From NCBI RefSeq assembly GCF_004923255.1, contig NZ_QYRT01000031.1:1-43203 (forward strand): a stretch of 43,203 nt of DNA. The letters run 5' to 3'. The position numbers and the translations under genes are program-made. The stretch's first letter is position 1. Every line of letters begins with the position of its first letter. This stretch comes from Subtercola vilae. GTDB lineage: Bacteria; Actinomycetota; Actinomycetes; Actinomycetales; Microbacteriaceae. This document shows positions 8,193 through 16,253 of the stretch, in pieces. The notes below the pieces were generated by a model. That model was not told the DNA's origin. It did no database searches and was given only the letters and a program-made list of their open reading frames with translations.

Positions 8193-9638
8193 CTAGTCCT
8201 GGGCCGCTTCGGCGGCGTGCCCGGCTGTCGACTCCGCCATCTGGGCTCCTTTGCTCGCAGCTGACAGCGCCGCCGCCGCGATCAGGGTCGGGACGCCAAC
8301 AGCGGCACCGACACCAGTCGCGGACTCCGCGGCGCCAGCTGCAGCGGCGCCCTCTGCAATCCCGGTTGCGCCGGCTGCGACGCCTTCTGCTCCTGCAGCG
8401 CCCGCCGCCCCTGTCGCGCCGACAGCTTCGGTGCTGGATGCTGCAGCCGCAGCGCCTGACTCACTCGCCATCGCGGTGCTCGGCGCTCCGGGGGAGCCGG
8501 CACCTGTCGTGGGCGCTGATGCGGAACTGCTGACGTCGGTGTTCGCCGGCGCTTCTGAGCCGGGAGAGACCTGAGCTGCGCTTTGCTCGTTCGCGACACT
8601 GGTGAGCTGGCTCTCGCCGCCGTCTCCGCCGCTGTTCCCTCCGCTGGGACTGCCAGAGGGGCCTGACGATGGGCTACCGGGGGCGGTGAACCCTCCGCTG
8701 CTGGCGTGCCCTGCATTGCCGAGAGGGCTGGCAACTTTGGCGAACGCCAGTAACCCCATCGGGGCGAACACCACCAACCCCATGATCACTCCCACGGTTA
8801 CGAGGTTGACCAGAACGACGAGGCCGTTCTGCTGCGCGGTGGAGGCCGGGTCCGCCCACGATAAACCGAGACCAGAGATGGCGAAGAAGCCGATCGCGAG
8901 CAGGAAGAACAAGAAGAAATGCGACGCGATGATCCCGACCACGACCAGCGGGGCTTTCTTGGCGAAGCTCCGAGTCCGGGGATCTATCAGCCAGACGATG
9001 CCGAGGGGGATCAGCGCTGCGCTCAGGTAAACGGCGGCCAATTGAACGATGCAGATCACGACCGCACCGATCAACGCAAGCAAGACCACCAACATCACGA
9101 TGATTCCCACCACCGCGCCGCCGGTGATGCCTGCAACATCCTTGGAGGCGAACCGGGCGGAAAGGGTGGTCAGGAACGCAGTCTGGGTTCCGCCGAGCCC
9201 CCAGGCGGTGACGCCATCCGTCGCTGCTGAGACGATGTTGGAGAACGTGGCACCAATGATGGGGCCGAAAACAGTTCCGGCCAAAAAGAGAGGCCCGTAC
9301 TCGAAGACCGACTCGAACGCTTCCCGGCCGCCCATCTCATGCCGACCCGCTCGGGCCAGGGTGACGATGATGAGGATCACGAAAACCAAGACCGCGATGC
9401 CGAAGGAGGCTTCGTAGCATTGGATCCACCACGCGGCGCTGAAATCTGGCTTCAATGCGTCGACGAGTGCGGGTAACACGGTGCCCGAGAGACCTGCGGT
9501 AGCTTCTTGGATCTTGGAAAGTACGTAGCCCAGCGGGTCGGTGGCGAAGCTGACGGCCTGCACGCCGGCGCCGATCACGCCTCCGATCCCGTCGGTGATT
9601 CCACAGCCAATGGGGCCTAACACGCATCCGTCGGCCAT
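8193..9638 (-). CDS. VirB6/TrbL-like polytopic membrane protein
   Basis: 481 residues. The N-terminal ~60 residues are Gly/Ala-rich with Cys pairs (CVLGPIGCG), followed by about six hydrophobic segments (for example GIAVLVFVILIIVTL, VGIIVMLVVLLALIGAVVIC and ASHFFLFFLLAIGFFAI). The last ~180 residues are an Ala/Ser/Gly/Pro-rich tail (AAGAAGAEGVAAGATG), low in complexity and probably unstructured. This hydrophobic core plus long soluble tail is the TrbL/VirB6 arrangement, the channel component that passes DNA across the membrane. The start at 9638 shares a base with the preceding stop (TAATG). Confidence 0.8.
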   Translation of the reverse strand: MADGCVLGPIGCGITDGIGGVIGAGVQAVSFATDPLGYVLSKIQEATAGLSGTVLPALVDALKPDFSAAWWIQCYEASFGIAVLVFVILIIVTLARAGRHEMGGREAFESVFEYGPLFLAGTVFGPIIGATFSNIVSAATDGVTAWGLGGTQTAFLTTLSARFASKDVAGITGGAVVGIIVMLVVLLALIGAVVICIVQLAAVYLSAALIPLGIVWLIDPRTRSFAKKAPLVVVGIIASHFFLFFLLAIGFFAISGLGLSWADPASTAQQNGLVVLVNLVTVGVIMGLVVFAPMGLLAFAKVASPLGNAGHASSGGFTAPGSPSSGPSGSPSGGNSGGDGGESQLTSVANEQSAAQVSPGSEAPANTDVSSSASAPTTGAGSPGAPSTAMASESGAAAAASSTEAVGATGAAGAAGAEGVAAGATGIAEGAAAAGAAESATGVGAAVGVPTLIAAAALSAASKGAQMAESTAGHAAEAAQD

Positions 9639-10342
9639 TAGCAGCCCCCTTCAAATTTGGTCCCGACGCTGTAGATGTCTTGCATCGTGCGTGCGGACGC
9701 CGTGCCATCGCTGAACTTCCAGCCGTCGCTGGTTGGCTTCAAGGTGTACGTCCCGGCTGCCGTCGTCACCTGGCCCGGGTTGCTGGCATCCGCGACGTCT
9801 GGTTTGTCGTTCAGATACATGGGTGCGGCGATCGTGACGACTACCGCGTCCGGAGTCGCGGATTCGATGTAGTACACCGCGCCGTCAAGCGAGACCCGCT
9901 TGTTCGCGCCGTTGTATTGCCCGCCGGGGGCGGCGTACTTCGGGACGAACGTGACCATCGTGCTCGTGAATGGTTCCACGGTCGTCGCCGCGAGCACATG
10001 GTAGTAATCGTTCGCCGGGGCGGGGCCCGGGAGGGAGATGTATTGCAGCCAGGCACCGAAGAAGGTGACGGCGCCCAACGGTGTGAGATCTTTACGGGCC
10101 TGCTCGGCGAGCAGCTGGTCGACGGTAATAGCGGTCCCGCCAACACAGCCATTCGCGGCGGCGCCTGTGACGCTTGCCCGCGGCGACGCGGTTGCTGCGC
10201 CCGCGATGATGCCGGCAGGCGCGGGTGGGGCCACAGCGACCCACACACCCACGCCGACGGCCAGCAGCACCGCGGCGCCGGCGATGATGCCGATCACTGT
10301 GCGACGCCGACGCGAACGCTGACCTGGAAGCTCCGAAGTCAT
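9638..10342 (-). CDS. Single-pass membrane protein of the conjugation operon
   Basis: 234 residues. A basic N-terminus (RSRRRR) and one membrane segment (about 15-37, GIIAGAAVLLAVGVGVWVAV) imply an outward-facing protein. An Ala/Ser/Pro linker precedes a domain (about 62-234) containing LGAVTFFGAWLQYISLPGPA and DAVVVTIAAPMYLND. Its layout resembles the lipoprotein two functions downstream, and a VirB8/TcpC-like assembly role is the natural guess, though no signature is visible. The stop overlaps the start of the VirB6-like gene; the start overlaps the stop of the small membrane gene upstream (ATGA). Confidence 0.65.
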   Translation of the reverse strand: MTSELPGQRSRRRRTVIGIIAGAAVLLAVGVGVWVAVAPPAPAGIIAGAATASPRASVTGAAANGCVGGTAITVDQLLAEQARKDLTPLGAVTFFGAWLQYISLPGPAPANDYYHVLAATTVEPFTSTMVTFVPKYAAPGGQYNGANKRVSLDGAVYYIESATPDAVVVTIAAPMYLNDKPDVADASNPGQVTTAAGTYTLKPTSDGWKFSDGTASARTMQDIYSVGTKFEGGC

Positions 10343-10671
10343 GAAAAGACCGTGATGATCGCGCCCACGATGATCGGTAGAGCGACCAGACCGCCCAGCG
10401 AGCCGAGCGAGCCGATGACCTTGCTCTTGGCTGAACCGGCCTGCTGCGGATTCGAGTTATCCCGTGCATGCCTCACGGCCACGAGGGCCATGATCAGGTA
10501 GACGATCGCGACGATGATCGCGATGCCCCACACCCCGGCAAGGAGAAGCTGCCAGAGCGCGGTGAACTTCACCCCGAGGAACGTGAAGTTCGGGGTGATG
10601 TTGTTCAGTGGGTTGTCGAACTGGTGAACGTAGGACGCAACGGTCGTGCTGAGGCGCAGAGTGATGTTCAT
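10339..10671 (-). CDS. Small two-TM protein, VirB2/TrbC-like
   Basis: 110 residues with two membrane segments (about 38-65, WQLLLAGVWGIAIIVAIVYL, and 86-109, GSLGGLVALPIIVGAIITVF) joined by a short polar loop carrying RHARDNSNPQQ. Size, topology and position before the VirB6 and VirB4 genes fit the VirB2/TrbC-like subunit found in Gram-positive transfer systems, where it is usually a channel protein and not a pilin. ATG at 10671, 21 bases after the ParA-like gene. The assignment is by layout only. Confidence 0.65.
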   Translation of the reverse strand: MNITLRLSTTVASYVHQFDNPLNNITPNFTFLGVKFTALWQLLLAGVWGIAIIVAIVYLIMALVAVRHARDNSNPQQAGSAKSKVIGSLGSLGGLVALPIIVGAIITVFS

Positions 10672-10692
10672 GAGGTTTCCTTCGGATGCGTG

Positions 10693-11793
10693 TTAGTGGA
10701 CGTTGGCTTTCAGGACCTGAACGATCCGCGCTGACGCGCGGGTCCAGGCGCGTCGCGAAGGCGCGCTGAGTTTGGCGAGAGTCATCTCTCCCCCGGCGGC
10801 GATGTGCGGGTCGAACGGAATATCGAACAACGTTCGCTCCGTCTCCCCCCGCAACGTCAGTGCGCGGAGTTTCTGGTCGACGTGCGGGTCTTCTCGGGAG
10901 CCGTTGTGCATGAACAGGATGGTCGCGGTGTCGGCCAGCTCTGGGTGCCCATACCGGCGCACCACATCAAGCAAATTCAAAACACCGAAGAGGGAATCAA
11001 CCGAGGCGATCGTGGGCACGACGAGAGCGTCGGTTAGCTCGAGCGTCTTAACAAACGCCGACGAGTGCATGTTGTTTCCGGTGTCCGCGATGCTGATCCG
11101 GTAGTACCGGTCCAGCAACCGCTCAATGCTGACGATGTCATCCTCGAGGAGTACGGCCCGGTCAGCGATCGACCCGATGACGTCCGCGCCGGAGCTTTGC
11201 GGGGCCACGTATCCGCCGAGCTCGCCGTGGTTCGAGACGGTGTCGACTCTCTCGAGCAACTCAGCCAGACCACGCGCCGGGGTCCCTTCTGCCCGTCGAC
11301 CAATGCTTCCCGCCGCATCAGGGGCGTCCCATATCACAACGGAACCGCCCCGACCTTCCGCGAGGGTGTCCCCGATCGTTTTCACTGACGGAGTCTTTCC
11401 GACTCCGCCCTTCGGGTTTGCCACGGTGATGTGGACGGGTCGCACCCACATCGTCTGCCTGATCGTCAGCTTCGCTTCCCGGTCCGACACCTCGTCGCTT
11501 CCCGGCTTGAGCTTGACCAGTCCGCCCGTCAGCTGACGGACCCTTCCCCGGGCGCCCCACAACGCCGGTTCAGGCGTCGCGGTCTCCGTCGGCATCACCG
11601 CGAAATCCTCCAGCACCGACCGGTGAAGGACGACAGCCGCGGCGGGTTCTCCCTCACCAGGTCGCACCCGCTCCGGTCGGGCTGCAGAGGCCACCGCGGC
11701 GGAGTGGGCGGGCGATGTGGGCGGGAGCGCGATCTCGAGATAAGAGTCTGTTCGGTGTCCGTCACCGAACAGCTCGTCTGTGGGTTGGGTCAT
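10693..11793 (-). CDS. ParA/MinD-like ATPase heading the conjugation operon
   Basis: 366 residues. About 115 N-terminal residues are variable and Pro/Ala-rich; the C-terminal domain is a P-loop ATPase with deviant Walker A PKGGVGKTP (127-135), a WDAPDAAGS switch region and the ISIADTGNN strand. Related ATPases open conjugation operons of actinobacteria; a role in positioning the transfer apparatus or plasmid at the membrane is inferred. The chosen start at 11793 has GGAAGGAAG about eight bases upstream; an in-frame ATG at 11811 exists but lies before that ribosome site. Thr after the P-loop Thr is replaced by Pro, slightly unusual. A separate, more typical ParA is encoded at 31.8 kb. Confidence 0.8.
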   Translation of the reverse strand: MTQPTDELFGDGHRTDSYLEIALPPTSPAHSAAVASAARPERVRPGEGEPAAAVVLHRSVLEDFAVMPTETATPEPALWGARGRVRQLTGGLVKLKPGSDEVSDREAKLTIRQTMWVRPVHITVANPKGGVGKTPSVKTIGDTLAEGRGGSVVIWDAPDAAGSIGRRAEGTPARGLAELLERVDTVSNHGELGGYVAPQSSGADVIGSIADRAVLLEDDIVSIERLLDRYYRISIADTGNNMHSSAFVKTLELTDALVVPTIASVDSLFGVLNLLDVVRRYGHPELADTATILFMHNGSREDPHVDQKLRALTLRGETERTLFDIPFDPHIAAGGEMTLAKLSAPSRRAWTRASARIVQVLKANVH

Positions 11794-11977
11794 CAGAATG
11801 CTTCCTTCCATCGAAGGGCATGACAGGTGCGGCACCGTGCGGTCCGCGCCCTTCACGAACAAGAAGGAGAGGCACGCGCAGTCCGCTGCTGCGCGCACGC
11901 GTGCTTCTTATGAGCACACGAAGACACCCCGCCCCGAATAGGGGGTGCTCGACTACTTCAGCAGGAGAAGGACCCGA

Positions 11978-12260
11978 ATGTCACACCCCCCCGGCCCGGC
12001 CCGAGAACCGCCCCTCTCCCCCACAGCCCGCGGACGCACCCTCCCGAACTATCTGCAGCGCACGTATCCCCGCGAACCCCGATACGCCCGAGTTGGTTCG
12101 GGAAGAAACCCGGCTCCTTGCCGAGCACGCCGCGAACGTGAAGTCCTACACGGCCGGCGGGTGGGTGGTTACTGCGAACACCATGATCAACAACTACGCC
12201 AACCGCACCTACCTGATCCTCGACGTCGTCGAACGCGCAGAGCCGGCCGGTCAGCCGTGA
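11978..12260 (+). pseudogene. Small gene with a poly-C frameshift after its start
   Basis: A strong ribosome site (GGAGAAGGA) precedes ATG 11978, but the frame from it turns into Arg/Pro-rich noise. The frame ending at TGA 12258-12260 has clear coding character (NPDTPELVREETRLLAEHAA, GGWVVTANTMINNYANRTYL, ILDVVERAEP). A run of seven C at 11983-11989, two codons after the ATG, separates them; six C would join the ATG to the good frame, giving about 93 residues beginning MSHPPARPENRPS. It could be a real frameshift, slippage-based switching, or a sequencing error. An alternative ATG at 11910 is in the good frame but lacks a ribosome site. Function unknown; no signal peptide. Confidence 0.5.
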
Positions 12261-12282
12261 CAGCGCAGAGCCCGGCTGGCCT

Positions 12283-12477
12283 CTACTCGGAGGAGGTGCC
12301 GCCTATCAGCTGAGCTTTTTCAATCGCCGCATCGCGAATGAATGCTGACAGGTTCGTACCAGTTGAGGCCGCCGCTTTGCTGATCAGTTCCCGCTCCGAC
12401 GCGCGCAACCGCAAAGCTACCGGATTCACCGGCGGATCTTTCTCAGGCGGTCGGCCCATCGTTTTCGCCACGACCAC
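12283..12477 (-). CDS. Ribbon-helix-helix DNA-binding protein (MobC/DUF1778-like)
   Basis: 64 residues from GTG 12477, or 58 from ATG 12459. After MGRPPEKDPP comes VALRLRASERELISKAAAST and GTNLSAFIRDAAIEKAQL, the beta strand plus two helices of ribbon-helix-helix proteins. Relatives act as antitoxins, repressors or relaxosome accessory proteins (MobC). No toxin gene is adjacent. It is divergent from the plus-strand genes at 12574, and the intergenic region carries two copies of a 19-bp repeat that is a natural candidate for its operator. Confidence 0.65.
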   Translation of the reverse strand: MVVAKTMGRPPEKDPPVNPVALRLRASERELISKAAASTGTNLSAFIRDAAIEKAQLIGGTSSE

Positions 12478-12514
12478 ATACTAACCGTATTGCACTAATT
12501 ATCACGACATGTAG

Positions 12515-12556
12515 TTATCGCGATACGGAAAGTGCTATTATCGCGATACGGAAAGT
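12515..12556. promoter_or_regulatory. Two 19-bp direct repeats with palindromic core
   Basis: TTATCGCGATACGGAAAGT occurs at 12515-12533 and again at 12538-12556, 23 bases apart, with palindromic core TATCGCGATA. The second copy ends 17 bases before ATG 12574 and the pair lies between divergent genes. A half-related TTATCACGACAT is at 12499-12510. The layout fits an operator for the ribbon-helix-helix protein at 12283-12477 controlling both directions. Confidence 0.55.
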
Positions 12557-12573
12557 AACCCGGAAGGTGCCCG

Positions 12574-12801
12574 ATGACTGTCACTCCCACCCCCAACAAG
12601 CCACCTCGGCCTTTGGTGGCCGCGGCGATACGGCCCGGCTCAAAAACCAGCCTGGTCAGGTGGTACCCGACCGGCGACGGCTGGCGAACGGAACTGCTCA
12701 CCGGCATCTATCGCGGCCGAAGCTCGGACGTCTGGAAAATCGAAATCGCCAACGAGGAACGTCACCTCCCCCGTGCAGACTGGCACCCGTGCACCCTCTG
12801 A
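12574..12801 (+). CDS. Small hypothetical protein
   Basis: 75 residues from ATG 12574 with GGAAGG about eight bases upstream. The sequence is compact ([40 protein letters not shown]), Trp-rich, with no membrane segment or known motif. It lies 55 bases before the single-strand binding protein gene and probably shares its transcript, starting from the promoter region that carries the 19-bp repeats. Function not recognised. Confidence 0.6.
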   Translation: MTVTPTPNKPPRPLVAAAIRPGSKTSLVRWYPTGDGWRTELLTGIYRGRSSDVWKIEIANEERHLPRADWHPCTL

Positions 12802-12856
12802 ACCCTCTGGCTCAGTCACGTTTCTCCACAGAATCACTCAAGGAAAGAAGGAAAAG

Positions 12857-13303
12857 ATGGCCGGCGAAACGATTATCACCGTCGTGGGGAACCTGACGGG
12901 TGACCCGGAGCTGCGGTACACGCAGAACGGGCTTGCGGTCGCGAACTTCACGATCGCGTCCACACCACGCACCCTTGATCGCAGTTCGAACGCCTGGAAG
13001 GACGGGGATCCGCTCTTTCTGCGGGCGAGCGTTTGGCGGGAGTTCGCTGAGCACGTCGCAGGGAGCCTGACGAAAGGATCACGAGTCATCGCGACCGGTC
13101 GCCTCAGGCAGCGCTCGTATGAGACAAAAGAGGGAGAGAAGCGATCCTCGATCGAGTTGGAGATCGACGAGATCGGCCCCAGCCTTCGCTACGCGACGGC
13201 GACTCTCGCCCGGCCCGCAACGACAAGCACGGCTCCTGCGTCAAGCGACGCCGGCGACGTGTGGGATCAGCCCGGGTCGTACAGCGACGAAACCCCGTTC
13301 TAA
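12857..13303 (+). CDS. ssb: Single-stranded DNA-binding protein
   Basis: 148 residues from ATG 12857 (GGAAAGAAGGAAAAG upstream). The OB-fold is clear: [58 protein letters not shown] and [21 protein letters not shown] flexible tail ends in the acidic tip DETPF, the usual site for partner binding. It coats single-stranded DNA during replication or after conjugative entry. A second, more divergent SSB-like protein is encoded at 34.7 kb, so this element carries two. Confidence 0.92.
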   Translation: MAGETIITVVGNLTGDPELRYTQNGLAVANFTIASTPRTLDRSSNAWKDGDPLFLRASVWREFAEHVAGSLTKGSRVIATGRLRQRSYETKEGEKRSSIELEIDEIGPSLRYATATLARPATTSTAPASSDAGDVWDQPGSYSDETPF

Positions 13304-13452
13304 AAGCCAACCACCCCGAATCCGGAACCAGTGGATCCCGAACCTCTGCCGACCCGGCACCGTATGGTCAGCAGAGGTTCGGGTAACGGGTCGGGCGTGA
13401 CCCTCCTGCGCCGTCTGCCAACCCTCGCACCCTCAAAAGTAGGAATCTCCCG

Positions 13453-14121
13453 ATGCCACGAAAGACCAGGTCCGCCCTCTACATCCTCGGCGTGATCATC
13501 GTGGTTGCGGGGATCGTCGTTTACTTCGGCCCCCGGGTCCAAGGCGACTCTGTCCCGCAAGCCGGCGTTGATGGTTCGCACACGCCTGAGCTGGACTCGA
13601 CCTCGAGCGGCGTCACTCTCCGTCAAATCCACTCCCCCGGCACAGTCGAGCGCGACCTTACCCTTCCCGCCGGACAGTGCCACATGATTGTCGTCGACGC
13701 CGACGCGGGCGAGTACCTTCCCGACCAAACGTGCACACCAGGCGCGGTCGACCCGGCTGTCACTCAGGAGAGCATCGACGCCACGATCTGTGTCAGCGGG
13801 TACACGTCCACCGTGCGACCCCCGTCGACCGATACGAACAAAATCAAGACGATGGAGCTGGCCGCGTACGGCATCGCGTACGACAAGACCATCGAACTCG
13901 ATCACCAGATCCCGCTCGAGCTCGGGGGCGCGAACAGCGTCTCGAATCTATGGCCAGAAGCGAACACCAGCACCGCGACCACAGTGAACAACCCAAAAGA
14001 CCAGGTCGAGAACGACCTCAAAACCGCGGTCTGTGATCACACGGTCACCCTGATCGCGGCGCAAACCGCGATCAATTCGAACTGGGTCACTGCTGAAACT
14101 GTGCTCGGTCTTTCCCGCTAA
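13453..14121 (+). CDS. Exported HNH-type nuclease
   Basis: 222 residues. One N-terminal membrane segment (about 8-26) is followed by an extracytoplasmic domain with paired Cys (DQTCTPG, ATICVSGYTSTVRPPS) and the nuclease core IELDHQIPLELGGANSVSNL with WPEA, then NPKDQVENDLKTAVCD. This arrangement matches secreted HNH-like endonucleases common in actinobacteria; the His in LDHQIPLELGG is the expected catalytic residue. ATG 13453 has AGGAATC upstream. Its job in a conjugative element is unclear: extracellular DNA breakdown or surface exclusion are guesses. It heads a group of three exported proteins. Confidence 0.75.
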   Translation: MPRKTRSALYILGVIIVVAGIVVYFGPRVQGDSVPQAGVDGSHTPELDSTSSGVTLRQIHSPGTVERDLTLPAGQCHMIVVDADAGEYLPDQTCTPGAVDPAVTQESIDATICVSGYTSTVRPPSTDTNKIKTMELAAYGIAYDKTIELDHQIPLELGGANSVSNLWPEANTSTATTVNNPKDQVENDLKTAVCDHTVTLIAAQTAINSNWVTAETVLGLSR

Positions 14122-14198
14122 CGCGGGATCGAACTCGTGCAGGACACAATGACTGATAACTCCGCACCAGGCATCATCACTGCACCACGGAGCACCTC

Positions 14199-15563
14199 AT
14201 GAATATCACCGATACCCCGTCAGAACGACCTGGTCGACGTCGACCATGGAAGCGCACTGTTGCTGCGATCACTCTGATCGCAGTTATCGTGCTCGGCGCG
14301 GCAGGGGCCGGCATCACGACGGTCATCGTTCACAACAACGAGCATGACCAGGCACAGGCAGCCATGCTCGCCGCGTCGACCACGTACGAGGTGGCCGCCA
14401 CGGCGCAGAACGCGGCGGCAGACGGCATTAAGGCGACGGTCGCCGTGTCGGCGGCGTTGTCCGCATCCGCGCAGCAGCTGATGAACGAGTCGGCGCCGAA
14501 CGGTCTTGATCTGCTCACCCCAGACAGCCGCGCCGCTCTCAACACGCAGCTCGCCGCGCTGAACACGGCGCTAGCTCCTGAAACCAGCGCTGCCATCGCG
14601 AAGCTCTACACACCGGCCAGCGCCCCCGCAGCCTCGACCCCAGGCCCTTCGGGAGCAGCTAGCCCGGCCGCGCCGGCAGCGGACGCTACCCCCGGCATCC
14701 CGAGCGCAACCCAGTCGGTTGCACCTACCCCCCAAGGCAGGGAATACATCAGCCCGACCGGGGACGTCGTCTCATTCACCGACGACACCGACTCGCTGAA
14801 CAAAACCGCCCAATCAATGACTAACGAAGCCGTCATACTCACCGAGGCAACACCGCCCGTGGTTGCCCAGACCGCACAGCTCGTGACGCTTAACACGAAC
14901 GTGGTCGCGGCGATCGACGCAGCAGCTGGCACCGTCGCCGTTCAAGGCACCGCTATCCTCGCCCTTGTTCAGGGAGCATCACAGCCCGAGAAAGATGCCC
15001 TCACCGCGTCGATCGCGGCCGTCGCGGTGCCAGCCGACCCGTCGGCGGACCGGGCAGCAACCGTCGGCGCGGTCAACACCTACGTCTTAGCTGTGAACGC
15101 CGCCACCACCTCCCTCGCCGCGAACGCCGCAGCAGCGCAGGCCGCAGCGAACGAGTCCAGCTCAGGCGGCAGCTCGAGCGGTGGTGGCTCATCGTCCGGG
15201 TCCCATGGAAGTGGCTCCTCCGGTGGCGGCTCGAACGGCGGAGGCGGCTCGTCAGGAGGTAGCGGTTCCAGCGGCGGAGGCGGCTCGAACGGCGGAGGTG
15301 GTTCGTCAGGAGGTGGCGGCGGCTCCAGTGGCGGAGGCGGCTCATCGGGAGGCGGCGGCGGCACGCCCCCCGTCGATAAGAGCCTGAAAATCCGTGTCGG
15401 GTCGCAGGTTGGTTCTTGCCCGAGCGCGTACCCGACCTCCTACAGTTTCAGCCAGTCGGTGTCGTATGGCTCGACGCTAACCGTTCCAAACCGTTGGCTG
15501 GACTACAGCACGAGCGACACCGGCTCTGGGTGGTCTGTATCCGGCGACTACTGCGACCAGTGA
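14199..15563 (+). CDS. Membrane-anchored protein with Ser/Gly linker
   Basis: 454 residues. A basic N-terminus and one membrane segment (about 20-44) lead to an Ala/Thr-rich helical ectodomain (about 48-315), then a 70-residue stretch almost wholly Ser/Gly (about 316-388) and a small C-terminal domain with two Cys (VGSCPSAYPTSYSFSQSVSY, SGDYCDQ). The same C-terminal pattern is seen in exported actinobacterial proteins displayed on long linkers. Codons in the linker are varied (GGC/GGA/GGT, AGC/TCG), so it is an old repeat. The stop overlaps the next start (GTGA). No enzymatic motif; a surface role is inferred. Confidence 0.65.
   Translation: MNITDTPSERPGRRRPWKRTVAAITLIAVIVLGAAGAGITTVIVHNNEHDQAQAAMLAASTTYEVAATAQNAAADGIKATVAVSAALSASAQQLMNESAPNGLDLLTPDSRAALNTQLAALNTALAPETSAAIAKLYTPASAPAASTPGPSGAASPAAPAADATPGIPSATQSVAPTPQGREYISPTGDVVSFTDDTDSLNKTAQSMTNEAVILTEATPPVVAQTAQLVTLNTNVVAAIDAAAGTVAVQGTAILALVQGASQPEKDALTASIAAVAVPADPSADRAATVGAVNTYVLAVNAATTSLAANAAAAQAAANESSSGGSSSGGGSSSGSHGSGSSGGGSNGGGGSSGGSGSSGGGGSNGGGGSSGGGGGSSGGGGSSGGGGGTPPVDKSLKIRVGSQVGSCPSAYPTSYSFSQSVSYGSTLTVPNRWLDYSTSDTGSGWSVSGDYCDQ
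15137..15365 (+). repeat. Ser/Gly-coding low-complexity repeat
   Basis: Imperfect tandem units of the type GGCGGAGGCGGCTC(G/A) encode the linker of the anchored protein. The units are a possible site for length variation by slippage or recombination. Confidence 0.6.
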
Positions 15564-16018
15564 CGATACGAAGGATTGCCATACTGCTGGCCGTCAAAAC
15601 CATCGGCCTCGCCGGCTGCACAAGCCAACCGGCGGCGCCAACTCCGGTCTCGGCCGCGGCCGCGCAAGCGCCGCCGACCGGATCGGTTGAACCGGGGCCG
15701 GTGATGGGTGGATCCGCCGCGGCCGATCAACCACTTTTCGATGCAACGAACGAGGCGACGATTCAGCACAACCCCGCAGCGTCGGGCGCCGACTTCGCCG
15801 CTGCCCTCGCCGGCGCCGGGTTCGCGGCATCGACGCTGCAGTACACAGCGGATACGACGAGTGCTGGCCTGACCGCCGCCTCGACCCAGTTCTCTGCGCA
15901 GCTCGGCGCGGCGTGTCTGATCGGCCAGTATGGGGCAGGCGCAACGGGGTATCGCAGTATCGTCGCGGCCACGCTAAACGGGCTCTGCCTCGTCGGAGGT
16001 GCCGCTATCGGCGGCTGA
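15560..16018 (+). CDS. DUF6993-type lipoprotein
   Basis: 152 residues from GTG 15560, overlapping the previous stop by three bases. The signal peptide ends in lipobox GLAGC (AVKTIGLAGC). After a Pro/Ala linker the domain PLFDATNEATIQHNPAASGA, FAAALAGAGFAASTLQYTAD, and ACLIGQYGAGATGYRSIVA followed by LNGLCLVGG matches the DUF6993 family of Microbacteriaceae lipoproteins as I remember it. The conserved Cys pair (CLIGQYG and GLCLVGG) may form a disulfide. Function unknown. The gene ends before a strong hairpin terminator and completes the exported trio. Confidence 0.7.
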   Translation: MTIRRIAILLAVKTIGLAGCTSQPAAPTPVSAAAAQAPPTGSVEPGPVMGGSAAADQPLFDATNEATIQHNPAASGADFAAALAGAGFAASTLQYTADTTSAGLTAASTQFSAQLGAACLIGQYGAGATGYRSIVAATLNGLCLVGGAAIGG

Positions 16019-16031
16019 ATCCAAACTAGCG

Positions 16032-16073
16032 ATGAGGAAGGCCCCGTGGAACATTCCACGGGGCCTTCCTCAT
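16032..16073. terminator. Bidirectional terminator hairpin
   Basis: ATGAGGAAGGCCCCGTGGAA pairs perfectly with the complementary arm ending CCTTCCTCAT. It lies between the converging lipoprotein gene (plus) and the small membrane protein gene (minus) and can serve both. Confidence 0.85.
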
Positions 16074-16089
16074 TTGCGCCAGTATCGGG

Positions 16090-16248
16090 CTAGCCGACCG
16101 TACCCGAGCTGTCGGAGTAGAGCCAACGGTCGGCCATCGGAAACAGCCACGCCACGAGGCAGAACCACGCGGCGCAGACCAGTGCTACCGCGAGGACAAT
16201 ACTGAGCCACAGAGGGCCAGGCAGGGCCCGCCAGATGAGGGTGTACAT
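16090..16248 (-). CDS. Small membrane protein after the sortase
   Basis: 52 residues from ATG 16248, five bases after the sortase stop, with AGGA overlapping that stop. It is mostly one hydrophobic segment (WLSIVLAVALVCAAWFCLVA) with a short polar tail ending in DSSGTVG. Small TM proteins next to class E sortases are common in actinobacteria; function is not known. The longer frame upstream is shadow of the sortase gene. Confidence 0.6.
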   Translation of the reverse strand: MYTLIWRALPGPLWLSIVLAVALVCAAWFCLVAWLFPMADRWLYSDSSGTVG

Positions 16249-16253
16249 GGTGG

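Noticed and set aside
15080-15364. Pro-rich minus-strand open frame
   Set aside because: It is the complement of the Ser/Gly linker repeat (PPPPP arises from GGN codons read backwards).
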